NCBI RefSeq assembly: GCF_000373185.1
Contig: NZ_KB890682.1
Coordinates: 1 to 64,000, forward strand
Direction: 5' to 3'
DNA length: 64,000 nt
Origin: Segatella paludivivens DSM 17968 = JCM 13650
GTDB taxonomy: Bacteria > Bacteroidota > Bacteroidia > Bacteroidales > Bacteroidaceae
Below are positions 25,264-34,657 of this stretch, in pieces (positions within the stretch are counted from its first letter, which is position 1; every line of letters begins with the position of its first letter). The translations under genes were made by a program, and so were the position numbers. Under the pieces are notes generated by a model that saw nothing but the letters and a program-made list of their open reading frames with translations, did no database searches and was not told the origin of the DNA.

Positions 25264-25959
25264 ATGACAGAAAATAATTATCGTATTCTTGTTGTTGATG
25301 ATGAACAGGACTTATGTGAAATTCTGAAGTTTAATTTAGAAACTGAAGGATATGAAGTGGAGACTGCTAACTCTGCCGAAGAGGCTTTGACTATGGATAT
25401 AGCCGGCTTCGACTTGTTGTTGCTTGATGTAATGATGGGGGGGGTCTCAGGCTTCTCTATGGCTAAGACTATAAAGAAAGAACCTGCAACTGCTAATATT
25501 CCAATAATTTTCTTAACAGCTCGTGATACAGAAAACGACACTGTAACAGGATTTAATATTGGCGCAGATGACTATATATCTAAACCATTTTCAATAAGGG
25601 AAGTGATGGTAAGGGTACGTGCTGTTTTGCGACGGACTTCTGATGATGGCGCAGCTGCTGTAGAACAACAGCTAATAAGTTACCAAGGACTAGAAATGAA
25701 TCTCAGTAAAAAGACGGTTGCTATTGATGGAGAAGATATTCCTTTCACAAAAACCGAATTTGAACTTCTACAATTGCTTCTTGAAGAACGTGGAAGAGTT
25801 TTTTCTCGCCAGGAACTTATTGATCGGATTTGGCCAAAAGATGTATTAGTTCTCGATAGAACTGTTGACGTAAATATAACACGACTGAGAAAGAAGATTG
25901 GAAGATTCTCTAAATGTATTGTAACAAGATTGGGATTTGGATATTATTTCGACTCATAA
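25264..25959 (+). CDS. OmpR/PhoB-family response regulator
   Basis: 231 residues: receiver domain (about 5-120) with acidic pair VVDDEQD, phosphoacceptor Asp in LLLLDVMMG (about residue 57), T in FLTARD and K in YISKPFS; then a winged-helix DNA-binding domain (about 135-230) with FTKTEFELLQLLLEERGRVF and DRTVDVNITRLRKKIG. The layout is that of PhoB-type regulators. It is followed after 34 bases by its histidine kinase. A phosphate link is possible given the nearby pit genes but is not shown by the sequence. Confidence 0.92.
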   Translation: MTENNYRILVVDDEQDLCEILKFNLETEGYEVETANSAEEALTMDIAGFDLLLLDVMMGGVSGFSMAKTIKKEPATANIPIIFLTARDTENDTVTGFNIGADDYISKPFSIREVMVRVRAVLRRTSDDGAAAVEQQLISYQGLEMNLSKKTVAIDGEDIPFTKTEFELLQLLLEERGRVFSRQELIDRIWPKDVLVLDRTVDVNITRLRKKIGRFSKCIVTRLGFGYYFDS

Positions 25960-25993
25960 AGTTACCTTAATGAATGTATAATATAGAAAAAGA

Positions 25994-27403
25994 ATGAAGA
26001 GAATATCGGTAGGAACAAAGCTTCATCTGACCGTTATGTTTGTTTTTCTCTCTTTTGCTGTGGCTTTCACGCTGTTTCAGCATGTCAGAGAAAAGCAATA
26101 CAAGATAGACAATCTTGAAATACGTCTACAAGCTTTTAACGAGAGTATGGATGATGCGTTGCACTATATCGGGAAAAATGACGAAAAGACTCTTTCTGGA
26201 TACGTTAAGAGAAATAAAATACCAGACCTTAGAGTGACACTTATTAAGCCTGACGGAAAGGTTATCTTTGATAATATACGGAAGGACTATGCCAACTTTA
26301 GCAACCATTCAAACAGGAAGGAAGTAAAAGCTGCTCTTAAATATGGCTCTGGTTCTGAAATTGACCGTACCAGTAGTACCCTAAAAAGGCATTATTTCTA
26401 TTCTGCTACATATTTTAAAAAAGATGGTTACATAATACGCAGTGCGATGCCTTATGACAACAATCTTTCTGAATCGCTTAAAACAGATCAGCATTACATC
26501 TGGTTTTCTCTTACTGCAATAGTTATTCTTACATTAGTATTGTATAAGTTTACTGGTCCACTAGGACGAAATATCACTAAACTACGCAGCTTCGCAAGTA
26601 AAGCCGACCATAATGAGAGTCTTGACACAGAAGATCTTATGGAATTTCCTGGTGATGAACTTGGTGAAATTGCTGAGAAAATTATTAAGTTGTATAAACG
26701 ATTGCAGTCTACGCGTAAGGAACAGAATATGCTTAAACGGCAGTTGACTCAGAATGTTGCGCATGAACTGAAGACTCCTGTTGCAAGTATACAGGGATAT
26801 CTAGAGACGATCCTAAATAATCCTAACATAAACGAGGAAACAAGATTGCAGTTTATGCAGAGGTGTTATGCACAAAGTCAGAGGCTCACAGCATTATTGC
26901 AAGATATATCTACGCTGAATCGTATGGATGACGCTCCTCATTTGATAGACTTTACTAGTGTGAACATATCGCAGACGGTTAAGGATATTATTAAGGACAC
27001 GGAATTGCAGCTTAGTGAAAAACAGATGAAGTTTAACAATCTATTGCCTGACAATATTGTTATCAATGGTAGTCAAAGTTTGGTATATAGCATATTCCGC
27101 AATCTTACAGATAATGCTATTGCCTATGCTGGAGTAGGGACAGAGATCACTTTAAGTGCAACTGACAATATAAATCAATGGCAGTTTGTATTCAAAGATA
27201 ATGGCATTGGAGTTAGACATGAGCATTTGGCACGACTATTTGAGCGTTTCTATCTAGTTGACAAGGGACGAAGTCGAAAGATGGGAGGTACTGGTCTAGG
27301 ACTAGCTATAGTAAAGAATGCAGTGCTTCTTCATAAAGGAATGATAAAAGTTGAAAATAGAAAAGAGGGTGGACTTATGTTTACTTTCTTCTTGCAGAAA
27401 TAA
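25994..27403 (+). CDS. Sensor histidine kinase (PhoR-like)
   Basis: 469 residues. Membrane helices at about 10-28 and 168-188 bracket a periplasmic sensor domain, followed by a HAMP-like linker. The dimerisation box is NVAHELKTPVASIQGYLETI (phospho-His about residue 257). ATP-binding boxes are N (NLTDNAIAYA), G1 (FKDNGIG), F (LFERFYLV) and G2 (GGTGLGLAIVKNAV). It is the cognate partner of the upstream regulator. Confidence 0.92.
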   Translation: MKRISVGTKLHLTVMFVFLSFAVAFTLFQHVREKQYKIDNLEIRLQAFNESMDDALHYIGKNDEKTLSGYVKRNKIPDLRVTLIKPDGKVIFDNIRKDYANFSNHSNRKEVKAALKYGSGSEIDRTSSTLKRHYFYSATYFKKDGYIIRSAMPYDNNLSESLKTDQHYIWFSLTAIVILTLVLYKFTGPLGRNITKLRSFASKADHNESLDTEDLMEFPGDELGEIAEKIIKLYKRLQSTRKEQNMLKRQLTQNVAHELKTPVASIQGYLETILNNPNINEETRLQFMQRCYAQSQRLTALLQDISTLNRMDDAPHLIDFTSVNISQTVKDIIKDTELQLSEKQMKFNNLLPDNIVINGSQSLVYSIFRNLTDNAIAYAGVGTEITLSATDNINQWQFVFKDNGIGVRHEHLARLFERFYLVDKGRSRKMGGTGLGLAIVKNAVLLHKGMIKVENRKEGGLMFTFFLQK

Positions 27404-27410
27404 AATAGGA

Positions 27411-27440
27411 AAGGCTGATGAAATTTCATCAGCCTTCGTC
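27411..27440. terminator. Bidirectional terminator between kinase and nhaD
   Basis: AAGGCTGATGAAA with TTTCATCAGCCTT is a perfect 26-base palindrome at 27411-27436 between two convergent genes, followed by T-rich sequence on the plus strand. Confidence 0.8.
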
Positions 27441-27447
27441 TTTATAG

Positions 27448-28812
27448 TTATAGCGGTGTTGCAAAAAAGTAAGTCCTTATGAGCCAATAGCTGAGAATGC
27501 CAGCAATATATCCGACAAAGGCTATCCAGCTGACTTTCTTCATGTACCAACCGAATGTTATTTTCTCCAATCCCATTACAACAACTCCAGCAGCACTGCC
27601 AATGATTAATATGCTTCCACCGACTCCTGCACAATACGCAAGAAGCTGCCAGAACAAGCCGTCAACGGCAATATCGCCAGTAGGTGCTATTGGATACATT
27701 CCCATACATCCTGCAACCAAAGGAACATTGTCAACGATGCTTGACACGACACCGATAATGCCAGTTACTATATAGTGATTACCATGGAATGTTGTATTAA
27801 GAGTTGAACCAAGCGATGTGAGTATTCCAACTTCTTCAAGACATGCAACAGCCATCAATATACCGAGGAAGAAAAGTATCGTTGTCATATCTATGCGAGA
27901 CAATAAGTTGCTTACCCTTTTCTGGAATGTGACTTCGGAATTTACCTTATGCAAACGGTGATAGAATATTTCTGTGATAGTCCAAAGCACACCAAGGACA
28001 AAGAGTATTCCAATAAATGGAGGAAGGTTTGTCAGTGACTTGAATACGGGTACAAACATCAAACCGCCTACACCAATGAAGAATATTATTTTGCGCTCTA
28101 TGTTGGAAAAATCCAATCTGTTTTCATCAAGACTTTCATGAGTGTTGGCATTATAGTTTACTAGTTCGCCTTTTAGCTGAGTCTGTAATATCAAAGCCGG
28201 AATTATGAGTGAAACTACTGCAGGTACAAATACTTCTGATATGATGCCCAGAGATGTTATCACGCCCTTGTTCCATAGCATGATAGTGGTAACATCGCCA
28301 ATAGGGGAGAAAGCTCCACCGGCATTGGCGGCTATTATAACTAGGGATGCATAGATTATGCGATCCTTATGGTCGTGAACCAACTTGCGCAAGATCATAA
28401 TCATCACGATACTTGTGGTGAGGTTGTCGAGAATTGCCGAAAGAAAGAATGTCATAAAGGCTATTTTCCATAGCAATCCTCGCTTACTCTTAGTAAACAT
28501 TCTGCTTTGAACCCAATTGAATCCTCCATTTTGGTCGACAATCTCAACGATAGTCATTGCCCCCATAAGGAAGAATAAGGTAGTACTGGTGCTTCCCAAG
28601 TGTCGTTCAATTGCATTGCATGCTTCATTAACCAATTCATTGCCAGTAAATCCAGAAATGTAACTCCCCGGATTGACCATGAACAGTGCCCAACATGCAA
28701 CAAACATGAGCAGCGCTACGGCTGCTTTGTTGACTTTTGTAATACTCTCAAGGGCTATAAATAGATAGCCCAGAACGAATACCACAACAATAGCGATTGT
28801 TAAAGAACTCAT
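27448..28812 (-). CDS. nhaD: NhaD-type sodium/proton antiporter
   Basis: 454 residues with about twelve membrane helices. It belongs to the ion transporter superfamily; NhaD-type landmarks are FFLMGAMTIVEIVDQNGGF (about residue 82), FLSAILDNLTTSIVMIMIL (about 125), AANAGGAFSPIGDVTTIML (about 160) and, in the second half, SSIVDNVPLVAG. It exports Na+ or Li+ in exchange for protons. The -7 element (TACCTTTG on the minus strand, 28865-28872) lies about 52 bases upstream. Confidence 0.9.
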   Translation of the reverse strand: MSSLTIAIVVVFVLGYLFIALESITKVNKAAVALLMFVACWALFMVNPGSYISGFTGNELVNEACNAIERHLGSTSTTLFFLMGAMTIVEIVDQNGGFNWVQSRMFTKSKRGLLWKIAFMTFFLSAILDNLTTSIVMIMILRKLVHDHKDRIIYASLVIIAANAGGAFSPIGDVTTIMLWNKGVITSLGIISEVFVPAVVSLIIPALILQTQLKGELVNYNANTHESLDENRLDFSNIERKIIFFIGVGGLMFVPVFKSLTNLPPFIGILFVLGVLWTITEIFYHRLHKVNSEVTFQKRVSNLLSRIDMTTILFFLGILMAVACLEEVGILTSLGSTLNTTFHGNHYIVTGIIGVVSSIVDNVPLVAGCMGMYPIAPTGDIAVDGLFWQLLAYCAGVGGSILIIGSAAGVVVMGLEKITFGWYMKKVSWIAFVGYIAGILSYWLIRTYFFATPL

Positions 28813-29014
28813 TTTCCTAATTATTAATTTGTAGTTATGAGTAATTTGTTTTTTAGTTCACTGACAAAGGTAATATAAATCGAAGATAATACAAAATTAA
28901 TTTTATTTATTTTTATTGTTAAGATGTGGTGTGTCTTATTAATAAAGATACTTCAAATGAGTGGAAATGCAAAATTAAAAACAAATTTTCCTTTGCATTT
29001 ACGTTCGTTTCTAT

Positions 29015-29022
29015 TATCTTTG
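29015..29022 (+). promoter_or_regulatory. -7 promoter element for the DUF6621-like gene
   Basis: TATCTTTG ends five bases before the ATG at 29027, too close for that ATG to be inside a normal transcript, so the ATG at 29057 is the likelier start. Confidence 0.6.
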
Positions 29023-29056
29023 TAGCATGAATACTCCAAATACTGACAATGTAAAG

Positions 29057-29638
29057 ATGAGCGAAAACATAATTATTGCAGATGCTGATTATGTGGATTC
29101 TGTAGCTTTCAACCTTATCGTAAATTTCGAGCGTATGATTGGACGTGCCGTTCCAAAAGCTGACCTTAGCCAATGGGCTGTTTGTGTCGCTCTTGATGGA
29201 GGTGTACGTGAGGGTAAAAACGATACTCAGATAGTACTTGCTCATGAGAAGAAAAATACATCCTTGGACAATTTCAAGCCTTCTGATTATGAAAAGGATT
29301 TAAATTCAAAAGCTTTCAATGACGATAAACTCGGTGAGTTTACATTTACTTCAGTTGAAGTAGGCGATGTGGTGAATAAAGATGAGTATATTGAGAATGT
29401 GCTCAAGACCGTATTGCAGCATGAGGAAGTGAAGAAAGTTATGATTATTCCTGACACTGAAAATAGTGATATATGTTCTCGGATAAGAAGTTTGCTGCGT
29501 AATGTGGATGATGACAACAAACGAATCACTATGTTTGCTATGCAACCTATTGAAGGTGGTAATTTCCGTCAGGAGATATTGGGATATTCGTTGATGAATG
29601 CTCTTGGTATTCGTGCTGATGAAATCAACGGCAAATAA
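29057..29638 (+). CDS. Conserved Bacteroidales protein (DUF6621-like)
   Basis: 193 residues, soluble, with no signal peptide. Conserved-looking blocks are IIIADADYVDSVAFNLIVNF and ERMIGRAVPKADLSQW, then a regular alpha/beta pattern and IEGGNFRQEILGYSLMNALG near the end. I recall the family as DUF6621, tentatively; its function is unknown. The carboxynorspermidine synthase gene begins 27 bases after its stop, so a link to polyamine metabolism or simple operon membership is possible. Confidence 0.7.
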   Translation: MSENIIIADADYVDSVAFNLIVNFERMIGRAVPKADLSQWAVCVALDGGVREGKNDTQIVLAHEKKNTSLDNFKPSDYEKDLNSKAFNDDKLGEFTFTSVEVGDVVNKDEYIENVLKTVLQHEEVKKVMIIPDTENSDICSRIRSLLRNVDDDNKRITMFAMQPIEGGNFRQEILGYSLMNALGIRADEINGK

Positions 29639-29665
29639 GTAGAATAAAAAATAAAAGATATAAAT

Positions 29666-30904
29666 ATGAGTAGAGTTTTAATGATTGGAGCCGGTGGCGT
29701 TGCTACAGTAGCGGCTTTTAAAATTGCCCAGAACACAGATGTGTTTTCTGAGTTTATGATTGCTTCTCGTCGCAAGGCGAAATGCGACAAACTGGTTGAG
29801 TCTATTCACAAAGCTGGTCTGAACATGGATATCAAGACTGCTCAGGTGGATGCTGACGATGTTGAACAGTTGAAGACCCTTTTCAATAGTTTCAAACCCG
29901 AACTCGTAATTAATCTGGCTTTGCCTTATCAGGACCTTACTATTATGGATGCATGTCTGGCTTGTGGATGCAACTATCTTGATACAGCCAACTATGAACC
30001 AAAAGATGAGGCTCACTTTGAATATAGCTGGCAATGGGCTTATAAGGATAAATTTGAAAAAGCTGGGCTGACCGCTATCCTTGGATGTGGTTTTGATCCT
30101 GGAGTAAGCGGAATATATACTGCTTATGCAGCAAAGCATCACTTCGATGAAATTCAATATCTTGACATCGTAGACTGCAATGCAGGAAATCATCACAAGG
30201 CTTTTGCAACAAACTTCAACCCAGAGATTAATATACGTGAAATCACTCAAAAAGGATTGTATTATAAGGACGGACAATGGATTGAAACAGATCCTTTGGC
30301 TGTTCATAAAGATCTTACATACCCTAACATTGGTCCACGTGATAGTTATCTTATGCATCACGAGGAACTTGAAAGTCTTGTAAAGAACTATCCTACTATC
30401 AAGCAGGCTCGCTTCTGGATGACTTTCGGTCAGCAGTATCTTAACTATCTTGACGTTATTCAGAATATCGGAATGTCACGTATCGACGAAGTTGAATATG
30501 AAGCACCTCTAGCAGATGGCTCAGGAAAGACTACTCGTGTGAAGATTGTTCCGTTGCAATTTCTCAAAGCTGTATTGCCTAATCCTCAGGAACTTGGTGA
30601 AAACTATGAGGGCGAGACCAGTATAGGTTGTCGTATACGTGGTATCAAAGATGGCAAAGAACATACATATTATGTTTACAATAATTGTAAGCATCATGAG
30701 GCATACAAGGAAACTGGTATGCAGGGTGTGAGCTACACAACTGGTGTTCCTGCAATGATAGGCGCAATGATGTTTGTAAAAGGTATATGGAAAAAGGCTG
30801 GTGTGTGGAATGTTGAGGACTTTGATCCAGACCCATTCATGGAACAGCTAAATAAGCAGGGACTTCCTTGGTATGAGGAGTTTGATGGTGATTTGGAATT
30901 ATAA
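29666..30904 (+). CDS. Carboxynorspermidine synthase (saccharopine dehydrogenase-like)
   Basis: 412 residues. An N-terminal Rossmann fold (VLMIGAGGVATVAAFKIAQ) and the saccharopine dehydrogenase-like body are clear. The segments YLDTANYEPKDEAHFEYSWQ, LGCGFDPGVSGIYTAYA and NIGPRDSYLMHHEELES match carboxynorspermidine/carboxyspermidine dehydrogenases, which reductively condense aspartate semialdehyde with a diamine using NADPH, in the alternative spermidine pathway common in Bacteroidota. The decarboxylase partner is not in the window. Confidence 0.88.
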   Translation: MSRVLMIGAGGVATVAAFKIAQNTDVFSEFMIASRRKAKCDKLVESIHKAGLNMDIKTAQVDADDVEQLKTLFNSFKPELVINLALPYQDLTIMDACLACGCNYLDTANYEPKDEAHFEYSWQWAYKDKFEKAGLTAILGCGFDPGVSGIYTAYAAKHHFDEIQYLDIVDCNAGNHHKAFATNFNPEINIREITQKGLYYKDGQWIETDPLAVHKDLTYPNIGPRDSYLMHHEELESLVKNYPTIKQARFWMTFGQQYLNYLDVIQNIGMSRIDEVEYEAPLADGSGKTTRVKIVPLQFLKAVLPNPQELGENYEGETSIGCRIRGIKDGKEHTYYVYNNCKHHEAYKETGMQGVSYTTGVPAMIGAMMFVKGIWKKAGVWNVEDFDPDPFMEQLNKQGLPWYEEFDGDLEL

Positions 30905-30920
30905 TCAAATTTTAATAAAA

Positions 30921-30952
30921 TAGTCTACCTTATATCATATTAAGGTAGACTT
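30921..30952. repeat. Hairpin between carboxynorspermidine synthase and recA
   Basis: AGTCTACCTTA and TTAAGGTAGACT form an 11-12-pair stem with a short loop. No T-run follows, and the recA ATG lies only 15 bases downstream. It may be a weak terminator or processing site. No TAnnTTTG element lies between it and recA. Confidence 0.6.
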
Positions 30953-30967
30953 CAATACTATATTATT

Positions 30968-31987
30968 ATGGCAAAAGAAACAGATCAGGCTGCAGCCCAA
31001 AGCGATAAATTGAAAGCTTTGCAGGCAGCTATGTCTAAAATAGAAAAAGATTTCGGCAAAGGTTCCATCATGAGAATGGGGGATGAAAAAGTCGAAAATG
31101 TAGATATCATACCAACAGGTAGTATGGGACTAAACGCTGCTCTTGGTGTTGGTGGTTATCCTCGTGGACGTGTTATAGAAATCTATGGTCCTGAATCTTC
31201 TGGTAAGACGACTCTCGCCATTCACGCTATCGCTGAAGCTCAGAAGTTAGGTGGTATAGCTGCTTTCATAGATGCGGAACATGCCTTTGATCGATTCTAT
31301 GCACAAAAGTTGGGCGTAGATGTAGATAATCTTTGGGTCAGTCAACCAGATAACGGAGAGCAGGCTTTGCAAATAGCTGATGAACTAATTCGTTCAAGTG
31401 CTGTTGATATTCTTGTTATCGACTCTGTTGCTGCTCTTACTCCTAAGAAAGAAATAGAAGGGGATATGGGTGACAATGTAGTTGGTCTTCAGGCCAGACT
31501 TATGAGTCAAGCTTTGCGTAAGCTCACTTCTACAATAAGTAAGACAAATACTTGTTGTGTATTTATCAACCAGTTGCGTGAAAAGATTGGTGTGATGTTT
31601 GGAAATCCAGAAACTACAACTGGTGGTAACGCATTGAAGTTCTATAGTAGTGTTCGCCTTGATATACGTCGTGTTACTAGCATCAAGGATGGTGATCAGG
31701 TTGTTGGTAATCAGGTGCGTGTGAAAGTTGTTAAGAACAAGGTTGCGCCTCCTTTCCGAAAGGCAGAATTTGAAATAACTTTCGGTGAGGGTATCAGTAA
31801 GGTTGGTGAAATTGTAGACTTGGGTGTTGAGCATGGTGTTATTCAAAAGAGCGGTAGTTGGTTCAGCTATAATGGTTCTAAACTAGCTCAGGGACGCGAT
31901 GCTACAAAAACTTTGTTGAAGGATAATCCAGAACTATGTGATGAACTTGAAGGACTTATCATGCAGGCAATAGAAAATAAAAAGTAA
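30968..31987 (+). CDS. recA: Recombinase RecA
   Basis: 339 residues, full length. RecA binds single-stranded DNA as a filament, performs strand exchange and triggers LexA-type self-cleavage. Landmarks: [13 protein letters not shown], Walker [10 protein letters not shown] (about residue 73), [11 protein letters not shown], the Walker [23 protein letters not shown], loop L1/L2 region [23 protein letters not shown], and [15 protein letters not shown] hairpin lies immediately upstream and a strong bidirectional terminator follows. Confidence 0.98.
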   Translation: MAKETDQAAAQSDKLKALQAAMSKIEKDFGKGSIMRMGDEKVENVDIIPTGSMGLNAALGVGGYPRGRVIEIYGPESSGKTTLAIHAIAEAQKLGGIAAFIDAEHAFDRFYAQKLGVDVDNLWVSQPDNGEQALQIADELIRSSAVDILVIDSVAALTPKKEIEGDMGDNVVGLQARLMSQALRKLTSTISKTNTCCVFINQLREKIGVMFGNPETTTGGNALKFYSSVRLDIRRVTSIKDGDQVVGNQVRVKVVKNKVAPPFRKAEFEITFGEGISKVGEIVDLGVEHGVIQKSGSWFSYNGSKLAQGRDATKTLLKDNPELCDELEGLIMQAIENKK

Positions 31988-32012
31988 TATCTGCTTGCAT
32001 TAAATATAATAG

Positions 32013-32052
32013 AAAATGGGATTTGAATCATTATTCAAATCCCATTTTCTTA
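32013..32052. terminator. Bidirectional terminator between recA and MATE gene
   Basis: AAAATGGGATTTGAAT and ATTCAAATCCCATTTT give a 16-pair stem with a 4-base loop and A/T flanks on both sides, between two convergent genes. Confidence 0.92.
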
Positions 32053-32053
32053 T

Positions 32054-33442
32054 TTATACATGCTTAATAGCAGGTCTGTTTAACCATTTTCCACGCATAA
32101 GGCGTATCAGGAATAATATTCCACGTGCTGTTAGTTCTGTTGCCATGGCAAACCATACACCTTTTAATCCATATCTTGAAGCCAATACGTATGCCATCGT
32201 TAGACGTACGCCCCACATGGTACATAAATTGATGAGCACGGGCTTGAATGTATCGCCTGCACCAACACAGACGCTGTAAGTAACGATACTTGCCGCAAAG
32301 AAAGGCTCAGCGAAAGCCTCAATGCGAAGACATTGCACACCAAGATTTTGTATTGAGCTTACACTAGATAGAATAGACATCATCTCTGGAGCAAATATAT
32401 ACATTATAATTCCCATGAATGCCATTACTGCCATTCCAAGTCCTACTGTCATGTGGGCAAAACTCTTGCAAAGATCTTTTCGTCCTGCGCCAAAAGTTTG
32501 ACCAACTAAAGTACTTGCTGCATCACCGATACCATATCCTGGCATATAGCATAGGCTCTCTACCGTTATTGCAAAAGAGTTGGCTGCAATTGCTATGTTG
32601 CCCAATGGCGCTACAATCATGGTACTTATAACTTGAGCACCACTCATGAGCATAGCCTGCAAAGCTATAGGTCCACTTATCTTTGCAGCATTGCGTACGT
32701 AGTCCCAATTCCAATAGAATTTCATCTTATCTAGATGAAGTGCCAAAATCTTACTTTTGCAAGTTGCTTGCCATACCATAGGAAGTACAGTAACAACATA
32801 AGCCATCAGCGTACCCAATGCGGCTCCGGCAACTCCTAATTTAAATACATAGATGAATATGTAGTTGAATACCACATCAAGTAAACACATTGCGACAGAA
32901 AGTATACTTGGAATCTTCATATTGCCTGATGATTTCAACATGGATGAAGACATAAAGTATAGAAGCACGAATGGTAATGCAAATGAATATATGAGGAAGT
33001 AGGCTGATGAATTTCCTGCGATGTCAGAACCGCCACCTAACCAATATGGTAAATGAGTGTGTATTGCTATTCCAATACTCATCATCAGCAGACTGAAAAT
33101 TAATCCGCATATCAATGCATGACGAAACACTTGGCGAGCCTTGAAGAAGTCGTTGGCACCAATGAAGTGTGCTACTTGAACTGAAAAGCCCGTAGATAAA
33201 GCGCCAAGCATGCTACCCATGAGCCATGTGGTACTCTCAATAATACCAATGCTTGCAGATGCTTCTGCGCCAAGATGACCAACCATTGCTGCATCTATAA
33301 AAAACATCATTACTGATGTTATTTGTGCCAACATAGAGGGTACACTTAATCCTATAATAAGATTGAGCTTCTCTCGTTGGGTCATAGGGCTGCCATTCCT
33401 AATCTTTGCTAATAAAGCATCGCTTTTTCTGTTGCTTAACAT
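32054..33442 (-). CDS. MATE-family multidrug/cation exporter
   Basis: 462 residues with twelve membrane helices arranged as two similar halves, characteristic of MATE proteins. Segments SVPSMLAQITSVMMFFIDAAMVG near the N-terminus and GYGIGDAASTLVGQTFGAG near residue 300 are the family hallmarks. It exports organic cations or drugs against Na+ or H+. A -7 element (TAATTTTG on the minus strand, 33471-33478) lies 28 bases upstream of the start. The small-RNA candidate lies further upstream on the same strand. Confidence 0.9.
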   Translation of the reverse strand: MLSNRKSDALLAKIRNGSPMTQREKLNLIIGLSVPSMLAQITSVMMFFIDAAMVGHLGAEASASIGIIESTTWLMGSMLGALSTGFSVQVAHFIGANDFFKARQVFRHALICGLIFSLLMMSIGIAIHTHLPYWLGGGSDIAGNSSAYFLIYSFALPFVLLYFMSSSMLKSSGNMKIPSILSVAMCLLDVVFNYIFIYVFKLGVAGAALGTLMAYVVTVLPMVWQATCKSKILALHLDKMKFYWNWDYVRNAAKISGPIALQAMLMSGAQVISTMIVAPLGNIAIAANSFAITVESLCYMPGYGIGDAASTLVGQTFGAGRKDLCKSFAHMTVGLGMAVMAFMGIIMYIFAPEMMSILSSVSSIQNLGVQCLRIEAFAEPFFAASIVTYSVCVGAGDTFKPVLINLCTMWGVRLTMAYVLASRYGLKGVWFAMATELTARGILFLIRLMRGKWLNRPAIKHV

Positions 33443-33535
33443 AAATATCTATTGAAACTGCAAAATTACTGTAAATACATTGAATTTCAAAATTATAGTT
33501 TGTTTTTAAACTACCACTATTACAGAAATGCACAA

Positions 33536-33776
33536 AAAAAAACGATTCCAGATCTTTGGAATCGCTACTCTCAAATTTATACTAATACTATTGTCTTCTC
33601 TATATAATCTGTTATCCGTATCTGAAGCAATCTTTATAAACCTCTAAAAAAACTTATACACTAATTGTAAAATAATGAAGTGCCTTATAATAGGCTTCTA
33701 CTAATACCTTTACCTGAATTCTCTTTACCTTAACCAATACCCAGCGTTATCCTTAATCAAATTACCTTGTCTTTAG
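33536..33776 (-). ncRNA. Candidate structured small RNA (possible 6S-type)
   Basis: On the minus strand a -7 element TATCTTTG (33783-33790) starts a roughly 240-base stretch without an ORF that ends in a perfect terminator hairpin (CGATTCC...GGAATCG, 33543-33564) followed by nine U. An internal hairpin reads GAAGCCU-loop-AGGC-ACUUC, and several AGGUAA-type repeats (AAGGTAAAG, CAGGTAAAGG, AAGGTAATT) occur in the 5' half. The size, free-standing promoter and long AU-rich interior are like 6S RNA, and the layout recalls conserved Bacteroidales RNAs, but the identity is unproven. Confidence 0.6.
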
Positions 33777-33782
33777 ACGATG

Positions 33783-33790
33783 CAAAGATA
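33783..33790 (-). promoter_or_regulatory. -7 promoter element for the candidate small RNA
   Basis: The minus strand reads TATCTTTG followed by CATC. It lies more than 340 bases upstream of the MATE start, and a terminator intervenes, so it does not serve that gene. Confidence 0.6.
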
Positions 33791-33936
33791 GTAACTATAA
33801 ATCATCCGATAATATTTTTGTATCTTTTTATTCTTAAAAAACAAGTATTCTTGATATATATCAAGATGTGTGTTCGCGCACAGTGCTATTTATATTGTAT
33901 TGTACATGTTTACATTCATATTTTGTATTATGAAAA

Positions 33937-33965
33937 GCGGTGACCTACTTATAGTAGATCACCGC
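33937..33965 (-). terminator. Intrinsic terminator after the FKBP gene
   Basis: GCGGTGA-C-CTAC and GTAG-A-TCACCGC form a stem with one mismatch; the minus strand continues CTTTTC. It lies about 40 bases past the FKBP stop. Confidence 0.7.
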
Positions 33966-34003
33966 ATATACCTTATTATATATTATATATCAAAAAAGTC
34001 TTC

Positions 34004-34657
34004 TTATTTATCTATCCAGGTGTTATCTGTAGCTTTAGCTTTGAAAGTAGGGACAGTTACGCCAACATGATAATAGCTCACTAGCGTAATATCGAATATA
34101 AGTGTAGAATATCCTGGAATTCCTGTGCTACCGCTTGTACCATAGCCTAACTGATATGGAATATAAACTTTCCATCTGTCGCCTACATGCATATTCTGCA
34201 ATGCGGTGGCAAAACCGTCAACAACATTACTAACTGCAAACTTTACCGGTACGTTTGTTGAGGCATTATATTCATCAGTATTCCAACTCTTGTCGAATAC
34301 GTATCCTTCTGAATAGCTTGTAGAAGGTAGCAGACGACCTTCATAATGCACGCGCACTGAGTCGGTGTATATCGGACTTGTTGTACCTGTACCCTTCGCT
34401 ATCACTTGGGCCACGATATAATCTTCAGGATTATTATGAATACTATCCTGATAAGACCATTTCTTAATGACCTTCCATGAATCACTGCCTGATGCTACAT
34501 ATTTCACAGCCTCAGCATAAATGCTGTTGAATTTGCTTTCGTTTGTAGCTTGCCAGTTAGGATACTCATCTACAGTGTTGCTATTTTCGCTGCATGATGA
34601 CAATCCTGCGATTGACATCACTAGCAACATGATATATAATATATGATATTTTTTCAT
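34004..34657 (-). CDS. FKBP-type peptidyl-prolyl isomerase, lipoprotein
   Basis: 217 residues. The lipobox SIAGLSSC (Cys about residue 22) predicts a lipid anchor. The FKBP domain fills the C-terminal half: DSVRVHYEGRLL, VFDKSW, VVDGFATALQNMHVGDRWKVYIP, LGYGTSGS and STLIFDITLVS. It should catalyse proline isomerisation during folding of envelope proteins. Its ATG overlaps the glyS stop by one base (TAATG), so it is translationally coupled to glyS. Confidence 0.9.
   Translation of the reverse strand: MKKYHILYIMLLVMSIAGLSSCSENSNTVDEYPNWQATNESKFNSIYAEAVKYVASGSDSWKVIKKWSYQDSIHNNPEDYIVAQVIAKGTGTTSPIYTDSVRVHYEGRLLPSTSYSEGYVFDKSWNTDEYNASTNVPVKFAVSNVVDGFATALQNMHVGDRWKVYIPYQLGYGTSGSTGIPGYSTLIFDITLVSYYHVGVTVPTFKAKATDNTWIDK

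Noticed and set aside
30921..30952. Strong terminator separating recA from the upstream gene
   Set aside because: No T-run follows the stem and recA would have no visible promoter, so only a hairpin is reported.
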